A DNA stretch of 64,000 nucleotides from Pardosa pseudoannulata (lineage: Eukaryota > Arthropoda > Arachnida > Araneae > Lycosidae): positions 57,429,744 to 57,493,743 of the forward strand of contig CM063509.1 in the NCBI GenBank assembly GCA_032207245.1, in the 5' to 3' direction. Numbering within the stretch: the stretch's first letter is position 1; each line of letters opens with the position of its first letter. Positions 34,935-47,347 of the stretch are shown here, piece by piece. The notes below the pieces were generated by a model. That model searched no databases. It saw only the letters and a program-made list of their open reading frames with translations, and was not told the DNA's origin. The translations under genes and the position numbers were made by a program.

Positions 34935-36159
34935 TACATACATAAAAATAAGAATAAAGAACTGGTTAATGCTTCTGTAAGCTGAAGAACATTTTATTAA
35001 CATAAAAGATTCTATAATAAAATAATCAAATAACCAATCTACAGATAACATAAAAAGTTAGAGCACATTTCTTACTGATGCTCTCAAGCTTTAATGAAAT
35101 AGGTATTTAAATACTGCACACGTGTTTACAAAGTTTATCCTTTCAGAAATAAGAATTCTTAAAAAGTTTTTTAAAAGCTACAAGAGGCATACATAAATGC
35201 TACAAAAACTATTTAAACATTAAAAATTAAATTTACAAAACATTAAATAGTTCAACAAACATTTATTAGGAAGACACACTGGTATAACTTCAACATATTA
35301 CTATAAAAAAATTTCCTAAAGTGATTTGTTAGATCTGTTTGTTGCCGGGATCGGTGGCACGGTCCTGTAACCCAAGTTTCTGGGGGGTTTGAACTGCAGA
35401 CGCTGAGGTACCAGGTTCTTTACCCAACCAATTTAACTTTGAACCATATACTTAGATCTGTTTGTGTGTACACATAGATAAAAGATGGCAAAGACACAAA
35501 AGTATGTAAGTAAAAAGATGGTGAAGATCTAATTCTGTACTAAAAACTGGACTGCAAACCAAATACATAACGCTTTAGCAAAATAAAACTCTCCTTCTTA
35601 CATAAACAAAAACTATGTGGGAATTTAAACAGCCGTCATAAAACATGTCAATCGCAAACATTCTCTTTCTCTCATGTTTATATAATCAAAAACCACTTGT
35701 ATGTGTATCATACTACTCTCCTATTGAGTACAAGGTCAAATCTACATGTATCTAAATTCATATGGACATACTATGCCATCTTGTGTCAAAACTTATAGTT
35801 TTTAAAATGTTCTACAACACTGGCACACATATGTGATGGTCGGGGGTGAACGAGAAAACGCTCTGGCACGCCAGCATGTCGGCCGGGTAGTGAGTGCATT
35901 TATTGCTGGCACGTATTTGTGACAGTAGGCGCGAAAGGGTTAACATTAGTAGTTGAAATTCTGAAAAGTCAAACAAGTTTACATTATTTACTGAAGGAGT
36001 ACAAATGGAATCTATCCAATAAAAAATAAAATCCTGCTGAATTATTTAAAATTTTGGAATGTGTGCTAACTTTTTATTAATAAAAATAAAGTCAATTAGA
36101 TAAAATATACAGAATCAGATCCTAAATCCATCTACCTGCATATCTATTTGTTAAGGAAA
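34089..36159. other. no gene seen; (TA)n at 34884-34932
   Basis: AT-rich, with a second pure (TA)n tract. 35820-35942 contains two related blocks (CTGGCACACATATGTGA and CTGGCACGTATTTGTGA) and ends CGCGAAAGGGTTAA, like one end of a TTAA-type element, but no partner end was found. Confidence 0.45.
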
Positions 36160-36625
36160 ACTATGTATTTGATCTTCTGATATGTCAGAAGATCAAAAGA
36201 AAGATCAGAAGACAGGAAGATCAGATCTTCCTGTCCATAGTTCATAGATTTCTGAAGGATTTTAGACAAATGTAAAAAACATATCAGCTTTATATTGAAC
36301 AGCAAAAAGAAAGTATTAACTCTCTTGGAGGATCAGAAGACAGAAGAAAGACAGGAAGATCAGAAGATCTTCCTGTCCATAGTTCATAGATTTCTGAAGG
36401 ATTTTGGACAAAAGTGAAAAACTTTATATTGAACAGCAAAAAGAAAGTATTAACTCTCTTGGAGGATCAGAAGACAGAAGAAAGACAGGAAGATCAGAAG
36501 ATCTTCCAGTCCATAGTTCATAGATTTCTGAAGGATTTTAGAGAAATGTGAAAAACATATCAGCTTTATATCGAACAGCAAAAAGAAAGTATTCACTCTC
36601 TTGGAGGGGGAGGTTATTTCATTTT
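36160..36625. repeat. ~133-142-bp tandem repeat, 3 copies
   Basis: Copies are anchored at CATAGTTCATAGATTTCTGAAGG (36236, 36378, 36511) and share AACAGCAAAAAGAAAGTATT and GAGGATCAGAAGACAG. Each unit boundary carries an imperfect palindrome built from GACAGGAAGATC / GATCTTCCTGTC. Confidence 0.9.
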
Positions 36626-36706
36626 TTACTGTTTTGCAACTCTTGCATAAACATGTTAAATATACAAACAAGTTTTACCAGAGATTATTTAACAATATAC
36701 TTTTAA

Positions 36707-37018
36707 CCCACTGAACGGACGCGTCGACGGGGGTTCGACAGCGAATTCCTGTTCGAAAACGGACCTGTCGACCCCTTCTCGTTCGCACTCGTATAACACA
36801 CTTTTGAGGGAAAAAAAATATTGCAAAGCGATAATAAATGAAAGAAACTAATTTTGAGTAACGGAACTCCTTTACCTTGCAGAGAAAATAATTTAAAAGT
36901 AGCCTGACAACTTTTAAACCGGCAACTCTAGTATGGTACGGTAAGTTCCGTCTGGAATTTACGAAAAGGGTGACTGTTTTGAAAGGGAAAAAGGTGGGGA
37001 GGGTGGCCGGTGAATGGG
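36707..37018. mobile_element. 312-bp TTAA MITE (piggyBac-like)
   Basis: TTAA lies at 36703-36706 and 37019-37022, and the ends CCCACTGAACGG and (reversed) CCCATTCACCGG form an imperfect inverted repeat. It is CpG-richer than its surroundings. The 129-codon minus-strand frame over it is not a recognisable protein. Confidence 0.65.
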
Positions 37019-37374
37019 TTAAAAATAAACCAAATATTACAAATTGAACCATTTGGTAAAACATTTTCTTTTGGCACTTAACTAACCTAGTGCATACAAA
37101 TTATAAATTTAACCATATTCTTTCAACTACATTAATAAACACATAATTACATAGCGATGCACAGGAATAAATCTTGAGATTAATAGAAGACACAACTTCA
37201 AAATTAGAATTTTATACAATCCACTGCTGGAATATTAATTTTTTCAAACCTTAAAACTGAAAATATAGTGTTCTAGGGTTAATATGTGACAGAACAGTTT
37301 TGTTGACTTTTTAGGAAATCTTTTATAAGGTTGGAAATCATTTCATGCTAGTCATAATAATATTCTATGATTTT

Positions 37375-37790
37375 GTTGTTGTTACCAACGACACTTGGAA
37401 GAGCTAAGCACAGAGGCTACAAGAATTAAGTAAAAAAGATGCATTTTTCATTTGACAAGCATGCTAGGGGGAAAGAATGCTTTAGCTCAAGTGGATCCTC
37501 ATAATTTAGATGTAGGGGCCGAGCAGAAAACCTCCACGCTTGGCCTGCCAACCTCAGAGGTATCATTTGAGAACTTGGAGAACCTGAGAGGTTACGAGTT
37601 GGGAACTCGAGCCGGCCTAAGATCCACCGTATTCGCTAAAGGTGACCGGAACAAGTAAAATATGTTCGTGATCACAATGTCCATGTTCTCAATCAATACC
37701 TCTGGGGGTAGCAGTCCAAGTCTATGAGTCTTCTGCTTGGTCCCTGCTTCTAAATTACTCGACAAGTGGATCGGGACAGCCAAATTTGGT
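37375..37790. mobile_element. inverted pair of SINE family 1 copies
   Basis: 37375-37585 is minus-oriented, with its tail complement TTGTTGTTGTTACC at the left. 37586-37790 is plus-oriented, starting in the tRNA-like 3' half (GAGAGGTTACGAGTTGGGAAC) and running into GGTCCCTGCTTCTAAATTAC. The frames at 37452-37783 are repeat-derived. Confidence 0.8.
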
Positions 37791-39121
37791 GCTACACTTC
37801 CAGTAGAAAATTGCTTGGCTCACTTATCTATATCTATTAACTAAAAACCTATTTAAGTAATCATGAGCTCGTGTTGAGGAAAAGAAATTATAAATATTAA
37901 AGAAGGCTTACTGTTGAATGAAACAGAAATTAATTCGACATGGAATAACTAAACCTAACTTAAAATTTACTTTACACATATATGCTTTCATTTTTTATAC
38001 ATCTTTAATTATGTACTTAATATATTACATGTGAAAATATTAGACATTTCTGGCTATTTACATTTTTTAAATGATAAATAAGACATTTAACATTTTGACT
38101 TACTTTTATTTAAGACATTTGAAAATACATAATTAAAACTTTTATACAACAAATATTATAAATAAATTGTAGATATATATTAAATAATATTCAATAAAAC
38201 TCATTTACCAAAATAAAGCATTGATTGAAAGGACAACTGTATATGGTAATTTTTGAAGCCAGGACATGTACTGTATTGTATGTTTGAGAAGCATAAAACA
38301 TCTGTTGATGTTTCCTTCTATGCTTAAGAGTTTGTGTACAAATTACATACCTCCTGCACACATTTCTTTTAAATTTACAAGGAGGAATTGTCAAAACTTA
38401 AAAGTGAAGGAGAAGTTTTAGTTATTAGTTGTATATCTAGCCATTCAATTGCATATTTTTACTATTTCGAAGTACCACATATTAACATAAAAAATATTTA
38501 GAAGTATCTCAAACCATAAATGTTTACACAATGCAGTAGAATTAATTCAACTGCATCACATAACAAGCTATTCTTGGATGAAATTGCTATTGTATTTAAA
38601 TCATATGACAAGCTCAGCTTTCTGCACAATATAAGTAGAGGTAGGTAATAGATGGCACAAATATATTTAAAAACAAAGTACAAGCAACATTTTAAAAAAT
38701 ATATTTCTTAAACATTATTTGAAATTAACTTTTAAATATGGTATCATTTGGTTAAAGAGTTGCCTTAGTTTATTTAGATTACTCACCTTTAGAAACATGA
38801 AATAAACTGCCAGACATAAATTAGAAAAAGCAAGAAAACCCCCAAAAAACTAAATAAATGGAATACGCAGTTAATGCCAGATGAGTTTCTGGATTAGCGA
38901 TTATTTGTTGCAGTTATGTTTTATATTTCGCCTTAACTAGAAATAAATTCTGTATCTATAAAAATTTATAATTTAATTAATTCAAACAAATGACTGAAAC
39001 AAAAACTTATGTTTGATTTCATATTACTATTTTTTATTTGAAGAAGAAGCAGAAATTATGGAAGCATAATGTAAAATGTACATGAGATTATTGAAAAAAA
39101 AAACCATACAGTTAAGATATA
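37791..39121. other. no supported gene
   Basis: AT-rich. The minus-strand frame at 38190-38394 has Cys and His (NVCRRYVICTQTLKHRRKHQ) but no correct C2H2 spacing and no clear acceptor; it could be a very decayed zinc-finger exon. Confidence 0.35.
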
Positions 39122-39901
39122 CAGGGTATCTGCCAAAATAAAGTTTTTCAAATCCATGACTTTCCCTAATTTAACAGATCATCTTCCATGACTTTAAAAA
39201 GTTTTCGTTAAAGTATATATGAATAAAACTTCTGATGTACATACAAATAAAATATATGCTTTTAGAGAAATTACAGGAATTTTGTCATAAAAAAACTATA
39301 AACTTACTTTATAAGTGTTAATAAACTCATATACATAAAAATAAATTGTTGTATCTACATACCTAAGTTTAATCATATAGCAATTTTTCAATCAAAATGT
39401 TTCAAATTTGAATTCAGGGTACTTTGGTATTATCCAGATGACCATGAATAATAGTTAAATATAACTATATAATGTTTATATACAATATCCCTAGAGATAA
39501 GCTTATATGTTGCACAAAATCTTAACTTTTATTAATATTAATTTTTATTAAAAACTAATTATTATTATATTAATAAAATTTTAATCTACAATTTAAGAAA
39601 AAACCAGAATAATATACATTTACCCACCCATTAAGCTTTCTTGCTTTGAGTTTCCTTGGTAAACAAATTTTACTTGGCAATAGGGTCAATAGGATAATAC
39701 ATAAATACCAAACTCAGTAACTTCAGCCAAATGACAAGTAAAAATAGAATTAAACAATTCAATGCATTTTTTTAATCGGTAGTTTAGTGGATCCATGACT
39801 TTTATTCATTTTACTTGAAAAATCAAGACTTTCCATGACAAAATTAATCCATTGTCTAAATCCATGATTTTCCAAGACTTTCCAGGTGCGCGGAAACCAT
39901 G
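39122..39901. mobile_element. hAT-like element with 6-bp target duplication
   Basis: The ends CAGGGTATCTGCC and (reversed) CATGGTTTCCGCG are flanked by GATATA at 39116-39121 and 39902-39907. The left 270 bp match 26960-27245. No transposase is visible. Confidence 0.65.
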
Positions 39902-40103
39902 GATATACTAGCACTACATACACACTTGCATGTGCATCAACAGTACAACAAAAGCTACAGATTGTCAATAAATTAATAACTTTCAGTTCGTTTAAATTTT
40001 TGTACATTCATTTACATTATTTATTAACATACTTTTTTACATGTCCATAAAGAGATATATTAGCATACTACATTCCACATACATTACACAAAAATGCTTT
40101 TTT

Positions 40104-40435
40104 TTAATGGATAAGAATATGTTTTCGTAGTTGCCAGCTGTAACAGAAAGAATAATCGCATTCTTTACATTTAAACGGTTTTTCCCCAGTATGTAATCGA
40201 AAATGGTCTTTCAGATGATGTTTCAAAGTAAATGCCTTATGGCATATGTTACATACATACGGTTTTACTCCAGAGTGTGTCGCTAGATGATTTCGCAAAT
40301 TGCCCAATTTATTTGTAGAATATGAGCAAACTCCACACATATGCCTTTTTTCTGTTCCACTCCAACAGTTTAATTTCTTATGGCTCATTATATCGCCTGT
40401 CATGGTATAATTAAGGTTGGAAGTTTTGAAGATTT
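40104..40435 (-). CDS. three-C2H2 zinc-finger terminal exon (40 kb)
   Basis: A candidate 3'-terminal exon of about 109 residues after the split codon. The acceptor TTTTTACCTTTTTGCAG ends at 40436 and the phase matches the other exons. A non-finger leader of about 40 residues is followed by finger 1 (MCGVCSYSTNKLGNLRNH, second His 4 residues later), finger 2 (YVCNICHKAFTLKHHLKDH) and finger 3 (FKCKECDYSFCYSWQLRKH), joined by HSGVKPY and HTGEKPF. All twelve Zn ligands are present. The protein ends right after the last His (HILIH). AATAAA on the minus strand at 40020-40025 is about 80 bp past the stop. The finger 2 core TLKHHL is shared with exons A and C. Confidence 0.88.
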
Positions 40436-41143
40436 CTGCAAAAAGGTAAAAATAACTATTACCATCATTATGCAATTGGGATAAAATAAATTAATATTCC
40501 CACATACAAAAAAAGTCATGAGCTTCTAAAGTTATCATAATGACAATAATTCTCAATACTTAAAAAGAAACATAAAATGGAATAAAATGCTACAATTCAA
40601 TGTCACATGACACATTATACTACTTAACCCTTTCTAAGGCCATATCTATCACCAAAATCACTATTTTTAAGTATCAATGGTAAGCCATTTTACTGCTTTC
40701 ACTACAGTATTCTCACTAAAGAGCCAAAACCTGAAGAACTCACATATTTATTTCTTTTTCTGCATTAAAAAAAATTATTGCTACATGAAAATCACCCACT
40801 TTTATAAACAAGCTTTATTATGTGCAAAACTCTTGCATGTCAAAAAATTAGCACATTTTACATAAATTTTAATTGCATTATATGCAGAATTCTTGCATTG
40901 TTTCATTTTTGTTAAATTAAAAATCTTTCATTCTATGTGAAATTCTCATTTTTTCCATTTCTGTTTTTTCTTGTTTTTCTTCCGACTGTTACTTATCTCA
41001 TTACAATAAGAATACACAAAAACATTTCATACCTAGTTGAAATAAGTGGGATATTACCAACACCTCCTAATCAGGAGAGAAGGGGGTTAACATTACTTTG
41101 TAAATAAGCCCTTTCCCCTTTCAATGGAACCTAACAGTAAACA
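40436..41143. other. no gene seen
   Basis: AT-rich. TTAACCCTTTCTAAGG at about 40625 and GAGAAGGGGGTTAA at about 41076-41089 could be the two ends of another TTAA element, but the inverted match is poor. Confidence 0.35.
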
Positions 41144-41851
41144 CAGGCTTGCAACTGCTGAAGTACTTTCAAAAAGGTGAGAAAAGTGACAAATAATACA
41201 GAATAAGTGACCAAAAAGTGACTAAACATTGAAAAAAAAAGCGATTTTTTTTCTCCTCTTGATTACAGATGCTATTATTAAGATTTTTCTATTTAACTCT
41301 AAATCAAATGATTCATACAAGACATGATTTTAGCGTCAAATACAAAAAAGGTTAAAAATTTTGTTTAACACAACTCAACATTTTTTTTACTCAAGAAAAT
41401 CTATAAATTAGATTTGAATACATACAATACACTCATTTTATAATCACAATTTTCTGCATATATTAATGATGTTTTGAAATATGTACATAGCTAGATTAAA
41501 GTATCTAAACAAAAATTATGAAGAAAGAAAAAGAGAAATGTGTGCTTCGACATAAATTACTTTGATGTATTAAATGTACATTTCGGTACAAATGTAGATT
41601 TCAGGAACTTCTTTACGACTTTTTAAAATCCCTTAATTCTGGAAGCCATATGACTAATTACATTTTAATAAGAAAAATAAGATTAGAGCATCCCATTTTT
41701 GGTCTTTTATCAAAATATTTTGTTATTAATTCAGATTTTCTTTTTTCAACAACAGACTGTTGCTGTGATACACCATAAAAAAAGTGACTAAAAGTGATCA
41801 ATTGCAAAAAAAGTGACTAAAAGTGAGAAAAGTGACAGAATTGCAAGCCTG
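41144..41851. mobile_element. hAT-like element, 6-bp target duplication
   Basis: The ends CAGGCTTGCAACT and (reversed) CAGGCTTGCAATT are flanked by TAAACA on both sides (41138-41143 and 41852-41857). The inside has many AAAGTGACTAAAAGTGA repeats near both ends. No coding is seen. Confidence 0.75.
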
Positions 41852-42002
41852 TAAACAATACTATGCACTTCATATTAGCATGTGCAGAAATTCATTTCAG
41901 AAGACACAAGTGCTGCATATCCCACTGTAAAAAAGCACCCACCTGAGCTAAGACACAATTTTGCAGCAATCAAACTCAATACTTTATACATGATGGGAAT
42001 CT

Positions 42003-42572
42003 TGTTAAAATATGGAGAATACTTTTTTCCCCCAATGCCTATTTGTTACACATCCCAGTGTAGAATAACAACCACTTTAACTACAATGCAATTTTGTGGC
42101 AAATTTACTATTTTATACATAAAGGAAATCCTGATAAGTTATAGAGAATACTTTTTTCCCCAATGCCTATTCGTTACATATCCCAGTGTAGAATAACAAC
42201 TTTAACTACAATGCAATTTTGTGGCAAATTTACTATTTTATACATAAAAGAAATCCTGACAAGTTATAGAGAATACTTTTTTCCCCCAATGCCTATTCGT
42301 TACACATCCCAGTGTAGAATTACAACCACTTTAACTACAATGCAATTTTGTGGCAAATTTACTATTTTATACATAAAAGAAATCCTGACAAGTTATAGAG
42401 AATACTTTTTTCCCCCAATGCCTATTCGTTACACATCCCAGTGTAGAATAACAACCACTTTAACTACAATGCAACTTTGTGGCAAGTTTACTATTTTATA
42501 CATAAAGGAAATCCTGATAAGTTATAAAGAACACTTTTTTCCCCAATGCTTTTTTCCCCAATGCCTATCCGT
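42003..42572. repeat. 127-128-bp tandem repeat, ~4.5 copies
   Basis: AATGCCTATT anchors lie at 42034, 42162, 42289, 42417 and 42560. Units share CACATCCCAGTGTAGAAT and GTGGCAAATTTACTATTTT. The open frames at 41882-42196 and 42163-42693 are repeat translations. A partial older unit precedes the array at about 41910. Confidence 0.95.
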
Positions 42573-44186
42573 GTTTAATCTTAACCTCACCTTGTTTGGA
42601 AGAAAGAATAAGAAATTCTCACCTTCTTTTTTTTTATGTGAACCCTGTATTAATAACTCAGAAATAACAAAGAAAAAGGATAAATGCCTTTAAACTTTAA
42701 CATGGTTTTGAGGATCACAGTTAGCTTTGATTGAAAAAGACAAAACTTTAGGAAGTCAATTTCTTCTGTACATGATCTTTTTTTCATTTAATTGTCATTT
42801 GTTCGATAGAAATTATTTTTTAAACTATAATATTTGAAAAATATGCTTTATAAATATTAGTACAGAATAAAAAGAAATAAAAAGCATAAATGCATTCTAC
42901 CTTTTAATAGTACCCAGTTGGTAGTGGTAAGTATATTCCCCTTTCTTCTCAAAAAAGTTAAAATCAAAATTAACTTATCCCATAATACAAATGAATTTAA
43001 CTTTTATAAAACAGACAATTAAAAAAATATTTTAACATACTATTACTAGAAAAAAATGGCCTTAAAAAGAGTTAAAAATTATTTTTTTTAAAAAACCCAA
43101 AATTCACATAAATTATATATGACAAATTAAAAAAAATTCAAGAAAAATCTGCCCTCAAATTATATTTTTGGTAGAAAAAAACATGAGAGAAATTTTTTAA
43201 ATTAATAAATATATAAAATGAAATAAAAATCATTACATTTCAAATAATCCAAATTTAATCTGACACAGGAATAAAAAGCTAATTATAATTAAAACAATGA
43301 AAAAATATGTTTACAAAAGCAATTAAATAGGCATTAATATAAAATATATTTTATTTTATACCAAAAACTCATCAGCAACCAACATAATTAATATTATGAC
43401 AATTGTAGATATTACAAGAAAATACCTTCATTATTTTTTAAGAGAATTGTATTGTTTTAAAGCATCACTAAGTGAAATGAATAATTGTGATAAAAATTAT
43501 GCAGAAAGTTTTTCGAAATTAGTACTGAACAAAATTATATGAAAAGAAAACTTCAAACAAGCATATTTATAAATGTACAAATTCTTCTTAGATACATTAC
43601 ATTTCAATTACTTAGTATTACACACAAACTAACAAATAAAACAAAGTTGAATATATTAAATATAAAAAACATTAATTACAATCATGAAGGATATATAAAA
43701 ATCATGAATCTTAATTTTATATATATGCAATCACAAACGAAAATCTTACAATTTCCTGTAACGAAATCAAGAGATATACATTAAGACTATAATCGTGTTT
43801 GTAGGATTGTATATGAATCACAATGTATAACATTTTGACATAAAATTTAAATATAATTATTACAAGAAAAAACAAGTTTGAATTGCTTTCTCTTATATAC
43901 ACAAGCAGCATAAATAATACATGCTATATAAAAGTAAGTTTTAAATTTTAAACATAAGAGAATTGTTTGAGTAAGCCATCCAAGGAGGCATCTTACACGA
44001 AAATACTATAAGATATATTCATTGCAAATTTAAATACCTTTTTTACTACCCTGTACAATGTAAAAAAAAAAGTATTACTGCAAAATATTTTAGCATTCAG
44101 ATTTCTGCAGAAATACTCATTTTTGACTATACCTGAATCAGTTTTGAAAAGTTTCAGTATTACATCTGTATGTACATACAAGGAAA
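42573..44186. other. no gene seen
   Basis: Extremely AT-rich; I see neither exon-like frames nor transposon ends. Confidence 0.45.
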
Positions 44187-44194
44187 CTTTAAAT

Positions 44195-45246
44195 CAGGCA
44201 TGCCCAACCTATGGCCCATTTAAAAACTTTTTGTGGCCCAATTGAAGTTTTCAACTATCTATATAGTTTTAGTCATTTTGACTACATACAGTTGAAACAT
44301 AGAATTTTAGTTGTTTCTAACAAAGCTTCAGCTTTATGACAATCAATTACGGCCAAATAATTTGATTCATTTCCTATTATTAAATGACTGTATAAGTGAC
44401 CATAAAAACTTCTTCAAATATTCTACTGAAATCGTAAAATTACTTAAAGAATTCAATACTCGATTCTCATACATGCAAAAGTTTGAGGCAATCTTTAAAA
44501 TATTCTTAGCTTCATTTTATGTAGAGGTTGAATTAGCTCTTTCAAATTTACAAATGGAGCTAATAGAATTGCAATCAAATATTGAGCTAAAATGCCTCTA
44601 CGAAGGGAATAAAATTGAGTATTATCAAAATTATATCGCCGAAGATAAATTTCCAAATTTAAGATGATTGGCAATTTGTATAATATCAGCATTTGGAACT
44701 ACTTATCGCTGCGAATCATTTTTTTCCAAATTAAACCTGGTAAAAAAAAAAGTGTTGCAGCAGGTTGCTTGATAAAAACATTACCAATCAGCTACGATGC
44801 GCATCGACTACATTATCCATTGATATTAACAAAATCTCTAGTAAAATACAAAAACAAATTTCACATTAATTTTAAAATAATACATGTGATAGTGCTTGTG
44901 AATAAACTACAAGATATATTTATAGTATAAATATAATAATATTTTAACCCTCATGATTAGGGAGGAAGGTAAGGTGTTGGAGGTGATTATAAATACAGTA
45001 TACTTAATGTTTATTGTCGTTGTAGTTATGATATATGTATAACACAACTTTTATGTATAGTCGCAGCTGGCACTGTAAAAATGCATATTTTGTATTTTGA
45101 ATACTACATGATAATAAAATATTTTGAATACTGCACGATAATAAAATATTTTGAATAATTTGTTGTTTTATTTTTATATGTGAGGCCCACCTCAGTTCAG
45201 TAAATTGTTTTTTTGAGCACCAACTGATGTGGGTTGGGCACCCCTG
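44195..45246 (+). mobile_element. hAT element with transposase remnant (GTF2IRD2/ZBED-like)
   Basis: The ends CAGGCATGCCCAACC and (reversed) CAGGGGTGCCCAACC lie within the 8-bp duplication CTTTAAAT / CTTTAAAC (44187-44194, 45247-45254). The plus-strand frame 44311-44667 and its continuation in the same frame to about 44760 (one in-frame TGA at 44665-44667) encode the transposase C-terminus: LQMELIELQSNIELK, then AFGTTYRCESFFSKLNLVKK, the hAT dimerisation motif. The N-terminal BED finger and catalytic region are deleted. Confidence 0.92.
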
Positions 45247-45588
45247 CTTTAAACAGTCATTTTGATCATCCCTGAACACATTTTGATTGCATTTATCATA
45301 ACATTCAGACACCAATCTGGCCCTATTTTAGCTGTCAGGTCCTCTAGGCTCGTCCCAATAGTGGTTAGCAGATTGCAAGTACTGGGCAGCCACATGTGGT
45401 ATACCATCAAAATGAAATTGGTGATGATAGATGATTTTATTAAAAACAGAGGTCTAATATTTACTTCTAATAAAATGATGAAAATTTATGGGATTTAGAT
45501 TTTAAGCTGGATGCTATTATAAATTTCCCCTCAAAATTAAACCCAAAATTTTTTTTTATTGAACACAATTTTTTTGTTAAAATTCATT

Positions 45589-45920
45589 TTAAAAACCCTG
45601 CATATGCACAGAAAATTCATGCTTACGAAGCTGGATTTTCCAGCAGAAAGCTTCATTGCATTTTTTACATTTAAAAGGCTTTTCTCCAGTATGCAAACGC
45701 ATATGATCTTGCAAATGGTGTCTATATGAAAAACTTTTTTGACACACTGAACATGAATAAGGTTTAAATATTCCATGTTTTGCTATATGCTTTTTTAAAT
45801 CCTTAGCATACTTAGCAGAGTATGGGCAATATGGACATATGTTTTTTATTGAATCTTCTATACAGTCTATTCCTCTTCTCTTTTCAGACGAAAACATCAT
45901 ATTGACAGTTTCAAAGCCCT
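45589..45920 (-). CDS. three-C2H2 zinc-finger terminal exon (45.6 kb)
   Basis: The rightmost of the zinc-finger exons, about 109 residues after the split codon. The acceptor GATTATTTCTAG ends at 45921 with the same phase as the others. Finger 1 (CPYCPYSAKYAKDLKKH, then IAKH), finger 2 (CSVCQKSFSYRHHLQDH, then MRLH) and finger 3 (CKKCNEAFCWKIQLRKH, with four residues before the last His instead of three) are intact; linkers are GIFKPY and HTGEKPF. AATAAA on the minus strand at 45555-45560 lies about 29 bp past the stop. The parent gene's 5' exons would lie at higher coordinates; none is recognisable before the arginase gene. Confidence 0.88.
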
Positions 45921-46390
45921 CTAGAAATAATCAAAATAAAAAAAAATGTGATTAGTATATATTATCCAATAAATTTAGCAATTTTAAATCACCCCATAAT
46001 AAAAAATAGATTATACAAAATTCTTTTCAAATATATTCATATCTTCATTTTTCTCATTTTAGAATTTTAAACCACATTAGATAGTAAATATTTATTACAT
46101 GTCTTGATATTTACAATAGTAGAAATTAAATTTTCTTTTGAAATCCATAATAGGAAAACAAACACAAAACTCACATTTCCAGCATCATTAAAATCACCCT
46201 AAAATTAGAAGAAAATAAAATTAATAATTCAAGATCTTCAATGGGAGCAAAAAGAATGAATACTATTAGGATACTTTTCCTTTACATTAGTGATGGTTAG
46301 GAATTAAAATTTTTATTGCAACAGCTTACTTAACCAATCTTGTTTTTTTATTAAAACAGCACTCTCATGGCAACAGTTGATTGCCTATTG
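45921..46390. other. no gene seen
   Basis: AT-rich flank between the zinc-finger acceptor and the next hAT element. Confidence 0.45.
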
Positions 46391-46398
46391 ATCTAGAA

Positions 46399-46881
46399 CA
46401 GGGATGGGCAAACTCTGGCCCTCTGGAAGGTATTATCCAGACCGTGGATAGAATTTTAAGTTGCCAGTCTGAGGCAAATTAAAAGAAATATATATTTATA
46501 CATTATATAACCATCTCCTTTTCTACTTTGCTTAAATATTATATCCTAAATTTATTATCTCACTCCCAGAAAATAAGCGGTATATTTGATTCTTATATAT
46601 GAACAAGTGTTTTCAACTTTGAACCTTAGAAAGAATATTTTCAGAAGTAGACTAACAGATGAGCATTTAGCATCTTTCCTTAAAATCAATACATCTCACT
46701 TCAAACCTCAGTATAAGGAACTTTTAAAAATGAAATCGCAATTTCATTAATCTCATTAATGTATTTAAACCATTAGGTACTTGTATATTGTCTTTAAAAT
46801 TTTAGAAAAATTTATCTTGGCCCGCCAAATTTATTTTCTTTTGATTTTTGGCCTGCAGCAAAAAAAGTTTGTCCATCCCTG
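46399..46881 (+). mobile_element. hAT element, internally deleted, with transposase tail
   Basis: The ends CAGGGATGGGCAAAC and (reversed) CAGGGATGGACAAAC are flanked by ATCTAGAA / ATCTAGTA (46391-46398, 46882-46889). The plus strand at 46643-46750 encodes RSRLTDEHLASFLKI...FKPQYKELLKMKSQF and a stop, the end of a GTF2IRD2-like hAT transposase. Confidence 0.9.
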
Positions 46882-46889
46882 ATCTAGTA

Positions 46890-47347
46890 TATAATGCAAT
46901 GAATCAATTATAACACCCATATTTAATGCTGCTTTAGACACAAAATCTTTACTTGATGACACTCATTAATATGCAGAATCACATTATGAAACAAAAACTG
47001 GAATTACATATAAAGGAGGATGGGGAATTTTATGGGCAAATTTAAATGAAATGACCAAATGTGATGCCCACAATCAGCAGTATCAATGAATTTCAGAAAT
47101 GCAGGCATATTTCTACATTGTCATTTGACATTCACATTGCTTGCAAATCTTATCATTTTAACAAAGCCACTTTCTTGTAAAGAATCAGCAAAAACATTTT
47201 TTTTTTTTTGGCTGTTAAAAAGTGAAGAATAACCTCGTCAGATAAAAGTCTTTACCTATCATGCTGAATTGTGTTTTTGGTCTCTGTTTTATCAGCCAGA
47301 AATGATATATGATAACATTCTTTAAAGATTCTTTTTTGGAATTAAAC
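46890..47347. other. no gene seen
   Basis: AT-rich spacer between two hAT elements. No feature is supported. Confidence 0.4.

Noticed and set aside
36675..37064. A 129-codon minus-strand gene
   Set aside because: It overlaps a TTAA-flanked MITE and the protein has no recognisable features.
38190..38394. A sixth zinc-finger exon on the minus strand
   Set aside because: Cys and His are present but not in C2H2 spacing, and no clear acceptor with the array's phase was found.
41882..42693. Open frames of 104 and 176 codons
   Set aside because: They fall in a 127-128-bp tandem repeat; the repeated peptide follows the DNA repeat and matches nothing known.
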